NCBI GenBank assembly: GCA_947466075.1
Contig: CANIBP010000047.1
Span: forward strand, 1 to 53,545
Length of the DNA: 53,545 bases
Source: Verrucomicrobiaceae bacterium
GTDB taxonomy: Bacteria; Verrucomicrobiota; Verrucomicrobiia; Verrucomicrobiales; Verrucomicrobiaceae
Reading direction: 5' to 3'
Part shown: in pieces, positions 24,946 to 32,268 of the stretch
Position numbering within the stretch: the first letter of the stretch is position 1
How the letters are laid out: every line of letters begins with the position of its first letter
Made by a program: the position numbers and the translations under genes
The notes under the pieces: generated by a model
What the model was told of the DNA's origin: nothing
Databases searched by the model: none
Seen by the model: the letters and a program-made list of their open reading frames with translations, nothing else

Positions 24946-25104
24946 ATGTCCGACCTCATCCTCTATCAGTTCAGCCGGGACCGTGTGGAAGCCGGTGATG
25001 CCAAAGATTTCCTGTCCCGGTTCGGCGATAGAAGTTGGCCGATAGGCAAGAATCTGGAGGCCAGACAGCGCCGGATGGTGAAATGGCAGAGTTTGCCGCC
25101 TTGA
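24946..25104 (+). CDS. Small protein (52 aa), possibly truncated
   Basis: ATG at 24946 is 23 bases after the previous gene. The product starts MSDLILYQFSRDRVEAGDAK and ends KWQSLPP, with a protein-like, soluble composition. The frame closes at 25104 after which the sequence becomes AT-rich and intergenic. A short remnant of a longer final gene of the operon (for example a lost nuclease or phospholipase D-type gene) is possible. Nothing downstream in any frame continues it convincingly. Function unknown. Confidence 0.45.
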   Translation: MSDLILYQFSRDRVEAGDAKDFLSRFGDRSWPIGKNLEARQRRMVKWQSLPP

Positions 25105-25130
25105 CTTAAACTGGGTATCAAGGAGATAAA
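25101..25130 (+). promoter_or_regulatory. Possible promoter for the PD-(D/E)XK nuclease gene
   Basis: TTGACT at 25101-25106 and GATAAA at 25125-25130 are separated by 18 bp, 83 bases ahead of the ATG at 25214. The -35 overlaps the stop of the preceding small ORF, so the nuclease gene may be independently expressed. Match is moderate. Confidence 0.35.
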
Positions 25131-25213
25131 CTCACAGATCTTTTTGACCGCCAAGAACTGATTCAACTTGTCCAAGGAATTCATCAACCAACTGGTTTTA
25201 GCGCTTGATCAAA

Positions 25214-26083
25214 ATGAAGCACGTCAAACTCACCCCAATCGGTCTCCGTAATCATCCCACGATCAATGAGCCATGGGTGCATGAGGTCATTGCCAATGAT
25301 CCATCCATTCTTGGTCTTGGCGACGTGGTGGTAAAAGATCGTGAAAGGATTCATGCCGGGGCTGGACGCCTTGACATGCTGCTTCAGGATGCTGAAGGGA
25401 GTGGTCGATATGAGGTGGAGATCCAACTCGGACCCAGCGATCCCTCGCACATCATTCGCACCATAGAATATTGGGACATCGAACGGAAGCGCTACCCGCA
25501 GTATGAGCATACTGCCGTCATTGTGGCCGAGGACATCACCAGCCGGTTCCTGAACGTGATCAGTCTAATGAATGGCTCCATCCCCATCATGGCTATCCAG
25601 ATGAGGGCCGTTCAGGCAGATGGTGGCGTCTCCTTGTTTTTCACTAAGGTGCTGGATACTCTGCAACGGGGGCTGGTGGATGAAGACGAAGAGGTCAATG
25701 AACCCACAGATCGTACGTACTGGGAAACCCGCGCGGCAGTCAAGACCGTCAAAATGGCAGATCAGATTCTCGACCTCTGCAAAGATTTTGCCACGCAGAT
25801 CCAGCTCAATTACAACAAGCACTACATCGGCTTCCAAGTGGATGGCAAGTCATGCAACTTTGCGGTTTCGCGGCCCAAGAAAAACGCTTTGAACCTGAGC
25901 ATCCGGATTCCACAAACCGAGCAGATCGACCAAGAACTGGATCAGCATGGGCTGGCCTTGCTGGAATACGACAAGCGCTGGAGCAACTACCGAATTCGTC
26001 TCTCCATTGGCGACATCTCTAAACACGAAGTGCTCCTGAAATCACTCCTCAAACAGGCTTACGATCGGCGCAACGCGGAGTAG
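25214..26083 (+). CDS. PD-(D/E)XK nuclease-like protein (289 aa)
   Basis: The ATG at 25214 gives MKHVKLTPIG. A TTG three codons earlier is in frame but less likely. The core reads LGLGDVVVKDRERIHAGAG, then RLDMLLQD, then RYEVEIQLG. The D in RLDML and the ExQ in YEVEIQ take the positions of the D and E-x-K/Q residues of the PD-(D/E)XK nuclease fold, as in NucS/RecB-like stand-alone enzymes. HIIRTIEYWDIERKRYPQ follows and is strongly family-like. The C-terminal half (about 170-289) is a second, less conserved domain with mixed strands and helices. Proteins of this family are common in defence islands. It is co-directional with the helicase operon, but its own promoter seems likely. Substrate is unknown. 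Confidence 0.7.
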   Translation: MKHVKLTPIGLRNHPTINEPWVHEVIANDPSILGLGDVVVKDRERIHAGAGRLDMLLQDAEGSGRYEVEIQLGPSDPSHIIRTIEYWDIERKRYPQYEHTAVIVAEDITSRFLNVISLMNGSIPIMAIQMRAVQADGGVSLFFTKVLDTLQRGLVDEDEEVNEPTDRTYWETRAAVKTVKMADQILDLCKDFATQIQLNYNKHYIGFQVDGKSCNFAVSRPKKNALNLSIRIPQTEQIDQELDQHGLALLEYDKRWSNYRIRLSIGDISKHEVLLKSLLKQAYDRRNAE

Positions 26084-26096
26084 CAGCTTTGATTCT

Positions 26097-26261
26097 ATGA
26101 CTTTCGAGACCTTCCTATCCTCTCAACTTGCTGATCACACGCAGGTATTGCGGCTGACGTAGGGCTTCGAGATTGCGGGGACGACCCGCCAGATGGGCCG
26201 CGCGCTGCTGGAGGCCATGCCGTTCCCGCAGGGTGGCAGATGCCTGCATGACAAAACATGA
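26097..26261 (+). pseudogene. Short gene remnant interrupted by an in-frame TAG
   Basis: A single frame reads MTFETFLSSQLADHTQVLRL, then T-TAG at 26160-26162, then GFEIAGTTRQMGRALLEAMP and on to a TGA at 26259-26261. Both halves are protein-like and in the same frame, so this looks like a decayed or truncated gene with one nonsense codon. The family is not recognised. The flank immediately after is non-coding with palindromic repeats. Confidence 0.4.
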
Positions 26262-26369
26262 CAACTGACGCTCACCACACTGCGAAACCATGCATCTGCA
26301 CCCGCGATTCCCTTTGCAGGAAATCTTGGAGATACGAGGGTTTACGCACAGCGCTCATGACACCATCAC

Positions 26370-26426
26370 CCGCACAGTCCCCTGTGCGGAATCTGATCTG
26401 GAGGAACCGCACAGAGGACTGTGCGG
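26370..26426. repeat. Two tandem 20-bp palindromes (CCGCACAG-N4-CTGTGCGG)
   Basis: CCGCACAGTCCCCTGTGCGG at 26370-26389 and CCGCACAGAGGACTGTGCGG at 26407-26426 each form a perfect 8-bp stem with a 4-base loop. Their loops (TCCC and AGGA) are nearly complementary, so the pair can also fold as one larger structure. This is the look of a REP/MITE-like dispersed palindromic element, although other copies cannot be seen in this window. Confidence 0.65.
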
Positions 26427-26581
26427 ACCACTTTCCAGCTTGCGCTCGCGAAGGAAACCGCGAGCATGGGTCGGGCATGTCCCACCGACCACCCTTCTTC
26501 CGCCATTGGAACGGGCAAACTCTCTAAAAACGTGCGCAAGCACGGATCTTTGACATCGTGATGACTGATGAGCGGCGTTCC

Positions 26582-26627
26582 TCGCGAGCGCGGAAGTGCT
26601 GAGCCTGTGCTCTCACCGCGCTCGCGA
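26582..26627. repeat. GC-rich inverted repeat
   Basis: TCGCGAGCGCGG at 26582-26593 pairs with CCGCGCTCGCGA at 26616-26627, a perfect 12-bp stem around a 22-base loop. No U-tract follows, so it is not an intrinsic terminator. It is probably another dispersed repeat element. Confidence 0.5.
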
Positions 26628-26753
26628 AGAGCGTCACACACTATATATAGAGGCGATGCCGGGCGGAAACCCGGTGGTCCAAGTCGTTCCACGGCGGAGC
26701 GCTCGCAAACCGGCTGGGAAACCAAGCTAGAATGGGCGTTCCACAGTGCCGGA

Positions 26754-27069
26754 GCATCAGTCGCCACGATTCAGGAGAGCTTGAGGCGGGTCTCGTCATA
26801 CTTCACCCCATCGAGGCAAAACACGCATCAGTCGCCACGATTCAGGAGAGCTTGAGGCGGGCATAGGTGCCGGACTTGTCGGGATTTGTCCAAGCATCAG
26901 TCGCCACGATTCAGGAGAGCTTGAGGCGGACATCAAGCAATCCATGCCCATGCAGGTCATTCGGCATCAGTCGCCACGATTCAGGAGAGCTTGAGGCGGA
27001 CCCTCGAAGCCCTTGTTCCTGCCTCGTCTGCGTGCATCAGTCGCCACGATTCAGGAGAGCTTGAGGCGG
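26754..27069. CRISPR. CRISPR array: five identical 36-bp repeats, four spacers
   Basis: Repeats start at 26754, 26825, 26894, 26964 and 27034. They begin GCATCAGTCGCCACGATTCA and end GGAGAGCTTGAGGCGG. All five copies are identical. The four spacers are 35, 33, 34 and 34 bp and share no sequence with each other. The repeat carries only a weak dyad (CGCC at one end, GGCG at the other). No cas gene lies in this window, and neither end repeat is degenerate, so array direction and type cannot be decided. A 36-bp repeat with about 34-bp spacers fits several class 1 and class 2 subtypes. Confidence 0.95.
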
Positions 27070-27206
27070 CGGCTCCGCCTTAGCCTTGTTGCTTGCAAGA
27101 GAGCGTGTCAGCGTGCGCTTTGAACCAAGGGGTGGGTGGGCGGGCGTTGGCGAGAAGAAAAAGTACAGCCTGAAGACAATCCCAAACGCATCCAGCGTGG
27201 GCATGC

Positions 27207-27317
27207 TCACTTCTCATCCTTCTGCCCGATCTTCTTATCGAGCCACTGGCGCAGCTTGTCGAGGCCTGCGCCGGTTGCGGCGGAGACGGGGGGAATGAGG
27301 CGGACTTTTCCGTCAAC
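27207..27317 (-). pseudogene. C-terminal fragment of a TRAFAC-type GTPase
   Basis: The reverse strand reads VDGKVRLIPPVSAATGAGLD, then KLRQWLDKKIGQKDEK and a stop at 27207-27209. PVSAATGxGLDxLRxWL is the G5 box and final helix found at the end of EngB/Der/Obg-type GTPases. Nothing upstream on this strand supplies the rest of the G domain, so it is a relic of about 36 codons. Which GTPase it came from cannot be told. Confidence 0.5.
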
Positions 27318-27361
27318 GGAAAGAAGAAGCGGGAGCGGTTGAAGTAGGATGGAGATACTGA

Positions 27362-27460
27362 TCAACGAATGCTTCCTCCAATGCGGCTATGATCTTGATC
27401 GTGACGATGACCGTGATGATGCTGCTTGCTGCCTTCTTCATGTCGTGATTCAATCATCAT
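27362..27460 (-). pseudogene. Possible remnant of a histidine-rich protein
   Basis: A 32-codon reverse-strand frame from ATG 27460 reads MMIESRHEEGSKQ followed by HHHGHRHDQDHS and a stop. The frame stays open a little further upstream. His-rich tails of this sort occur at the C-terminus of metal-handling proteins such as metallochaperone GTPases. With so short a reading frame, chance cannot be excluded. Confidence 0.25.
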
Positions 27461-27703
27461 CGGGCCATACGTTCTAGCAAGAAAAGGTCGGGAGTCGGTT
27501 CCTGAGAGCAGGCGGGAGGCGGGAGGAGACTTGGAGTGAAGGAGAGGAGGATGCTGGATGCTGGTTACTCGATTCTCGATGGGACTCCGTTAACTCTGTT
27601 ATCTCCTGTGAGATTCCCAGATTGCTACAGGAGGTAAGGGGGAGAAAGACCGTTTGCGGTTCATCCTTCGCAGTCTTGCTACGGAGAATGGATGGTTGAC
27701 GGT

Positions 27704-27744
27704 TGTTTACCGTGGTTGACGATGGTTGGCTGAACGGAACCGAG
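27704..27744. repeat. Left copy of a 41-bp direct repeat flanking MntA-HepT
   Basis: The sequence begins TGTTTACCGTGGTTGACG and ends GAACGGAACCGAG. It matches the copy at 28508-28548 at 39 of 41 positions, in the same orientation. The pair brackets the mntA-hepT genes with nothing else between. Confidence 0.75.
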
Positions 27745-27820
27745 GCAGGAGGACTGAGCCAAGAACGAGGACTGTGATTTTGATCTTGGAACTGGGCTAC
27801 CAGCGCTTATTCTCCAGACC

Positions 27821-28129
27821 ATGAAGACGCTGGAGGAACTGCCGATCAAGATCGACCGTGAGAAGATCGCGGCGTTCTGCCGTGAGCGGGGGATTCGGAA
27901 GATGAGCCTGTTTGGCAGCGTGGTGCGGGATGACTTCAATCCACAGACGAGTGATGTGGATGTGCTGGTGGAGTTCCTGCCAGGACGCAAGCCGGGCTAC
28001 GGCTTCGTCCATTGCCGGGAGGCGCTGGCAGGCCTGCTGGGACGCCCGGTGGATCTACTCACCGGTCTGGGCAGACACCTGGGGCCGCTGGTGAAGGACG
28101 ATCTCTCGCCGATCTATGAGCAAGCATGA
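27821..28129 (+). CDS. mntA: MntA-type minimal nucleotidyltransferase antitoxin (102 aa)
   Basis: The nucleotidyltransferase motif is GSVVRDDFNPQTSDVDVLV: G32-S33, then D45 and D47 (GSx11DxD, one residue longer in the loop than the common x10 form). The residues before it (REKIAAFCRERGIRKMSLFG) match the N-terminal helix and strand of MNT domain proteins. MntA antitoxins AMPylate a tyrosine of their HEPN partner and so silence it. The HEPN gene follows and overlaps by 14 bases, the normal arrangement. The gene pair is bracketed by near-identical 41-bp direct repeats, which suggests movement or recombination as a unit. Confidence 0.9.
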   Translation: MKTLEELPIKIDREKIAAFCRERGIRKMSLFGSVVRDDFNPQTSDVDVLVEFLPGRKPGYGFVHCREALAGLLGRPVDLLTGLGRHLGPLVKDDLSPIYEQA

Positions 28130-28475
28130 TCCACGGCTGACGCTGACACAGATTCGGGAAGCCGCCCGCCGGGCCCAGCTCCTCTGTGATGGAACGACGC
28201 TGGAGGTGCTGCAGCAGGACTGGATTCGTCTGACATCCTTTGAGCGCCAGTTTGAGATCATCGGCGAGGGGATCAAGCGACTGCCGCTGGACTTGCGGGA
28301 ACGCTACCCGCAGCACGACTGGCGCGGTGCCGCCGGCCTGCGGGACATCGTGGTGCATGGCTACGACTGGATCGACCATGAGGTGCTGTGGGACGCGGTG
28401 CGGGATGACTTCCCCTCGCTCTTCACGACGGTGGACGAGATGATGGCCGATCTGGGCGGAGAGCTGCCGGGCTGA
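28116..28475 (+). CDS. hepT: HepT-type HEPN ribonuclease toxin (119 aa)
   Basis: The protein is all-helical with the HEPN catalytic motif RDIVVHGYD (RX4HXY). Here the arginine and histidine are the RNase residues and the tyrosine is the site AMPylated by MntA. Upstream parts EIIGEGIKRLP and HDWRGAAGLRD are also typical of HepT. It overlaps mntA by 14 bases, so the two are co-translated. Targets of the family are tRNA or mRNA depending on the homologue. The stop codon lies in a GGCTGAA triplet repeat (about 28470-28490), immediately before the right-hand direct repeat. Confidence 0.9.
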   Translation: MSKHDPRLTLTQIREAARRAQLLCDGTTLEVLQQDWIRLTSFERQFEIIGEGIKRLPLDLRERYPQHDWRGAAGLRDIVVHGYDWIDHEVLWDAVRDDFPSLFTTVDEMMADLGGELPG

Positions 28476-28507
28476 AGGCTGAAGGCTGAAGGCAGGAGAG
28501 AGAAGGC

Positions 28508-28548
28508 TGTTTACCGTGGTTGACGGTGGTTTGCTGAACGGAACCGAG
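28508..28548. repeat. Right copy of the 41-bp direct repeat flanking MntA-HepT
   Basis: Same orientation as 27704-27744, with two differences in 41 bases (A/G and G/T, both within GACGRTGGTTKGCTG). It begins 33 bases after the hepT stop. Confidence 0.75.
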
Positions 28549-28633
28549 CCGAGGACGAGTAGGTGAGCCTTGACCACGGTGATCAAGTCGCAACACTGGG
28601 CCGTCGCTGAGCCTCGCCATCCAAACCAATCCT

Positions 28634-29125
28634 ATGATCCAATCCGTCAAACTCATCCTCCCTGCCCTCCTTCTTCTCGGCTGTAGCGAAACACCCAAGC
28701 CCAAGCCACGCCAAGCCCCGGCGCTGCCAACAACCCCTGCGGTGGTTCCCGCAGTCGCCGCCACGGTTGGCAGCGGCATCCATACAACTGGGTCTGGATT
28801 GCAGTATGAGGTTCTGAAGCGCGGCAGCGGCACGGCCTCTCCGACTGCCTTCGACAGCGTCTCCGTTCACTATCACGGCACCACGCTCAGCGGCACGGTC
28901 TTTGATAGCTCGGTCGAACGTGGTCAGCCAGCCACCTTCCCCTTGAACGGCGTGATCCCAGGCTGGACCGAAGGAGTACAGTTGATGAAGGTGGGCGACA
29001 AATTCAGGTTCGTGATTCCACACAACCTGGCTTATGGCGCGAACAGTCCCAGCCCAAAAATTCCGCCCTTCAGCACGCTGGTCTTTGAGATTGAACTGCT
29101 GGGCATCAACGGTTCCACGAACTGA
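28634..29125 (+). CDS. FKBP-type peptidyl-prolyl isomerase lipoprotein (163 aa)
   Basis: A short signal peptide ends in the lipobox LLLLGC (C17), so the mature protein should be lipid-anchored and act in the periplasm. A Pro/Ala-rich linker spans about 18-50. The FKBP domain begins at GLQYEVLKRGSG and carries VSVHYHGTTLSGTVFDSS, then PLNGVIPGWTEGVQLMKVGD and IPHNLAYGANSP. These are the standard active-site stretches of the family. The length is typical of short Fkp/FkpA-like lipoproteins with a single domain. It ends a short distance before a convergent PQQ-propeller gene (stop to stop 9 bases). Role is protein folding outside the cytoplasm. Confidence 0.93.
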   Translation: MIQSVKLILPALLLLGCSETPKPKPRQAPALPTTPAVVPAVAATVGSGIHTTGSGLQYEVLKRGSGTASPTAFDSVSVHYHGTTLSGTVFDSSVERGQPATFPLNGVIPGWTEGVQLMKVGDKFRFVIPHNLAYGANSPSPKIPPFSTLVFEIELLGINGSTN

Positions 29126-29134
29126 GGTCAAGGT

Positions 29135-30433
29135 TCACCGCGCGGCGGTCTTCGCACTGCGTTTGCCGAGGCAGATGAGGCTCTTATCCCCACGAACGAA
29201 GATCTGGCCTTCACTCAAGGCCGGTGAGGCGAAGACTTTTTCGCCGAGTTCGCTTTCGGCGAGAGCTTGATACGCCTTGCCGGGCTTCACGGTGCGCAGG
29301 GTACCGGTATCGTTGATGAAATAGACGTGGCCTTCCGCACTGGTGAGGGATGCGTGGTGCTCCCGCAGGCGTTCTTCCCACAGGATGTCGCCGGTCTTCG
29401 CGTCGAAGCAGTGGCCGATGCCGGAGTCGGAGACGATAAGGAAATGGCCGCCCTCGACGATGGGCGAAGGCACATAGCTCACGCCTTTGTTCGTGCGCCA
29501 GACGATGTGCGTGTTGGTGACATTGCCACTGCCATCGGGCTTGATCGCAAGGAGGTGATGCTCGGGGAAACCACCGGTCATGTAGAGCAGGCCGGTTTGA
29601 TCACTGAACACGAGCGAAGCGACGAACTGCTCGGTGGGGCCGTCGATGATCCACAGCAGCTTGCCGGTGCGCGGATCGTAGCTGGTGACGCACATCGTGC
29701 CGCTGAGCACCATCTGCGTGCGACCACCGATGTCGCGAATGAGCGGCACGCAGTAGCTGCGGGTGTGGTTCGGCCGCTCGATGCGCCACAGCTCTTTGCC
29801 GTCCGTTTTGGCCAGAGCGACGATGTAGCCATCGCCATCGTGGTCGCAGTTCACGATGACCTTGTCCTCAAACACGACGGGGCTGGAGCAGAAGCCGTGC
29901 TTGCTGGAGAACAGGCCCGGGCGCACCTGCCAGAGCGGTTTGCCGCTGAAATCATGCGCGGAGATGACGACCGTGCCCTTCGGCACCTCTCCTTTCGGAA
30001 TCACACGGCCTCCGTTGGCTTTGCGGGTGGCTTCGGTCTCGGTGTTGTCGAGGAAGGCAGTGAAGATGCGCTCGCCGTCCGTGGCAGGTGTGCTGGAAGC
30101 CTGGCTATTGAGACGGTGGATGCTCTCGATGGGCGCTTTGATCACGTTCGACTGCCAAAGCATTTTGCCCGATGCACGATCCAGACACATCAGCACCCGC
30201 TGCTCCGTTTCCGCGATGGCGGAGACGAGGAAAATGCGATCCTGCCACACAATCGGCGACGCATGGCCGCTACCAGGCAGTTCCGCCTTCCACGTCAAGT
30301 TGCCTTCAGCGGAGATCGGGAAGCCCGTGTCCAGCGATGTGCCGTCGAGCCGTGGACCACGCCACTGCGGCCAGTTTTCAGCGAAGAGCGGGGTGCTAAG
30401 AGCGAGGAGCAGTGAGAGCGTGCGAAAGATCAT
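29135..30433 (-). CDS. PQQ-like beta-propeller protein (432 aa)
   Basis: The start at 30433 gives a signal peptide (MIFRTLSLLLALSTPLFAE). The mature sequence opens with NWPQWRGPRLDGTS, the hallmark of the PQQ-like/outer-membrane protein assembly propellers abundant in Verrucomicrobia and Planctomycetes. Repeated blades show the pattern D-x-x-T-G-x-x-L-W (for example YDPRTGKLLWIID, FDAKTGDILWEE). No PQQ-binding active site is evident. The name refers to the fold rather than a cofactor. It is secreted or periplasmic. It is transcribed from the strand opposite to the FKBP gene and converges on it. A full-length antisense frame exists but is a shadow. Confidence 0.9.
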   Translation of the reverse strand: MIFRTLSLLLALSTPLFAENWPQWRGPRLDGTSLDTGFPISAEGNLTWKAELPGSGHASPIVWQDRIFLVSAIAETEQRVLMCLDRASGKMLWQSNVIKAPIESIHRLNSQASSTPATDGERIFTAFLDNTETEATRKANGGRVIPKGEVPKGTVVISAHDFSGKPLWQVRPGLFSSKHGFCSSPVVFEDKVIVNCDHDGDGYIVALAKTDGKELWRIERPNHTRSYCVPLIRDIGGRTQMVLSGTMCVTSYDPRTGKLLWIIDGPTEQFVASLVFSDQTGLLYMTGGFPEHHLLAIKPDGSGNVTNTHIVWRTNKGVSYVPSPIVEGGHFLIVSDSGIGHCFDAKTGDILWEERLREHHASLTSAEGHVYFINDTGTLRTVKPGKAYQALAESELGEKVFASPALSEGQIFVRGDKSLICLGKRSAKTAAR

Positions 30434-30496
30434 GGAGTGAAGCAGAACGGAGGAAGGTCGGCGGAGCTTGCGCAGATGAAGTGATGCGAGAACAAC

Positions 30497-32176
30497 TCAG
30501 CTCTGCCGCGCTCGGATGTCGAGGAGCTGCTTCATCACATGGCTGAGTTTGCCGCTCCAGTCGGCGACACCAAAAGCGTCATGCACGTCGTGATAGAGCG
30601 CGTAGAGCTCACGATAGACGGCCACGTTTTCAGGAATCGGGTGGTACACCTTTTCGCGAATGGCGGTGACTTTGGACTGAAGCTCCTGCCAGGTGCCCGC
30701 TCCGGCGGCGACAGCGCCGAAAATGGCGGCACCGAGGGCGCAGGTTTGCTCGCTCTGGCTGACTTTCATGGGCTTGCCGATGATGTCGGCGTAGATCTGC
30801 ATGAGCGTGGCATTCTTGATGGAGAGACCGCCGGTGTTGACGACTTCCTCGACCTTCACGCCGTATTCCTCCACGCGTTTGATGATGGTGAGCGCGCCAA
30901 ACGCGGTGGCCTCGATGTAGGCGCGGTAGATCTCATGCGCCTCGGTGTGCAGCGTCTGGCCGAGTAGCAGGCCAGTGAGACGCACATCGACGAGGATGGT
31001 GCGGTTGCCGTTGTTCCAATCGAGCGCGAGCAGGCCCGTGGCACCCGGCTTCTGGCCTTCCATGGCCTTTTCCATGGCCACAAATTTCTCGCCGACGTTT
31101 TTGCCGTAGCTGTCAGGCACGAGGTGATTCACCAGCCAGAGGAAGAGATCCCCCACGGCGCTCTGTCCGGCCTCGATGCCGTAGTAGCCGGGCAAAACGC
31201 TGCCATTCACGATGCCGCACACGCCGGGGATGTCCGCCAGCGGTTTGCTCGTGGGCGAAATCATCAGGTCGCAGGTGCTGGTGCCGAGGATTTTGACCAG
31301 CGTGCCCTCTTTGATGCCCGCGCCGACCGCACCCGTATGCGCATCGAAAGCCCCGACACAGATCGCCGTGCCTTCTTGGAGCCCGAGACGCTGCGCCCAT
31401 TCAGCGCACAGACCGCCAGCCTTCGTGTCGGCGGTGTGAGCCTCGGAGTACAGGCGATCACGTAGATCGGCGAGCTTTGGATCGAGCTTGGCCAGGAATT
31501 CCTTGTCTGGCAGGCCGCCCCATTCCGTGCTGAACATCGCTTTGTGGCCCGCGGCACACACACTGCGCTTCAGCGTGAGCGGATCGGTGTTGCCGGTCAG
31601 TACGGCCGGGATCCAGTCGCAATGCTCCACAAAGCTGAACGCCGCCTCAAAGACCTGCGCGTCCACGCGACTCAGGCGGAGTATTTTGCTCCAGAACCAC
31701 TCGCTGGAATAGATGCCGCCGCATTTGGCAATGATGTTCGGCCGCATCTCATGGCCGAGCTTCGTGATCTCCGCAGCCTCGGCATGGCCGGTGTGATCCT
31801 TCCACAGCCAGACCATCGCGTTGAGGTTGTTCTTCCATTGCGGCAGCAAGCCGAGCGGCGTGCCGTCTTTGTTCACCGGAATGGGCGTACTGCCCGTGGT
31901 GTCGATGCCGATACCGATAACTTGCGCGGGATCAAAGCCCGCCACCTTGGCCTTTGCTTGCTCCAAAGCCCCACGCGTGACGCTTTCGAGCCCGTCGAGG
32001 TAGTCCTGCGGATTCTGCCGGGCGATGTGCGGGTCCCGTGCATCGAGCAAGATGCCCAGCTCACCGCTCGGGTAATTGAACACGGTCGATCCGACCTCCG
32101 CGCCGTTGTCGAGGTCGATGAGGAGGGATCGGCAGGAATTCGTGCCGTAGTCGATGCCGAGGGAGTAGCGCTTCAT
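30497..32176 (-). CDS. araB: Ribulokinase, FGGY family (559 aa)
   Basis: The start is at ATG 32176, giving MKRYSLGIDYGTNSCRSLLI. An upstream extension to 32218 looks non-coding. GIDYGTNS is the phosphate-1 loop, GIGIDTTGSTPIPV is the next conserved stretch, and the C-terminal domain has FGALTIIKRVEEYGV, then VVNTGGLSIKNATLMQIYAD and ALGAAIFGAVAAGAGTW. These are FGGY signatures and the length equals that of AraB (about 560). The enzyme phosphorylates ribulose, mainly L-ribulose in AraB, at O5. No araA or araD homologue is adjacent, so pathway context is not given by neighbours. A divergent DUF1080 gene starts 92 bases away. Confidence 0.92.
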   Translation of the reverse strand: MKRYSLGIDYGTNSCRSLLIDLDNGAEVGSTVFNYPSGELGILLDARDPHIARQNPQDYLDGLESVTRGALEQAKAKVAGFDPAQVIGIGIDTTGSTPIPVNKDGTPLGLLPQWKNNLNAMVWLWKDHTGHAEAAEITKLGHEMRPNIIAKCGGIYSSEWFWSKILRLSRVDAQVFEAAFSFVEHCDWIPAVLTGNTDPLTLKRSVCAAGHKAMFSTEWGGLPDKEFLAKLDPKLADLRDRLYSEAHTADTKAGGLCAEWAQRLGLQEGTAICVGAFDAHTGAVGAGIKEGTLVKILGTSTCDLMISPTSKPLADIPGVCGIVNGSVLPGYYGIEAGQSAVGDLFLWLVNHLVPDSYGKNVGEKFVAMEKAMEGQKPGATGLLALDWNNGNRTILVDVRLTGLLLGQTLHTEAHEIYRAYIEATAFGALTIIKRVEEYGVKVEEVVNTGGLSIKNATLMQIYADIIGKPMKVSQSEQTCALGAAIFGAVAAGAGTWQELQSKVTAIREKVYHPIPENVAVYRELYALYHDVHDAFGVADWSGKLSHVMKQLLDIRARQS

Positions 32177-32268
32177 GGGTTGGAGTGGCGACAGTGGCGA
32201 ACGATGCCGAACGGTCAACGCACAGAATCGCGCAAGAGCGCGCTTGGGATCGCGTTTAACACGGCCCT

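Larger units (their letters stand above)
26262..26753. other. Non-coding stretch with palindromic elements before the CRISPR array
   Basis: No convincing coding region was found in either direction. The stretch holds the paired CCGCACAG palindromes (26370-26426), the long GC-rich inverted repeat (26582-26627) and a TATATATA run near 26644. If the array is read on the plus strand, the last 150 bases would be the leader. They are not AT-rich, which argues against a classic leader here. Confidence 0.5.
27070..27820. other. Intergenic region with gene debris between CRISPR array and MntA-HepT
   Basis: Apart from the two minus-strand remnants and the first direct repeat listed separately, this 750-bp stretch holds no convincing gene. 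Several purine-rich, GGA-rich words (for example around 27510-27560) look like degenerate non-coding sequence. There is no clear terminator or strong promoter for the toxin-antitoxin pair that follows. Confidence 0.5.

Noticed and set aside
29267..30415. Long plus-strand ORF of 382 codons opposite the PQQ-propeller gene
   Set aside because: It is the antisense shadow of a clearly coding minus-strand gene with signal peptide and propeller repeats; its translation has no family-like motif.
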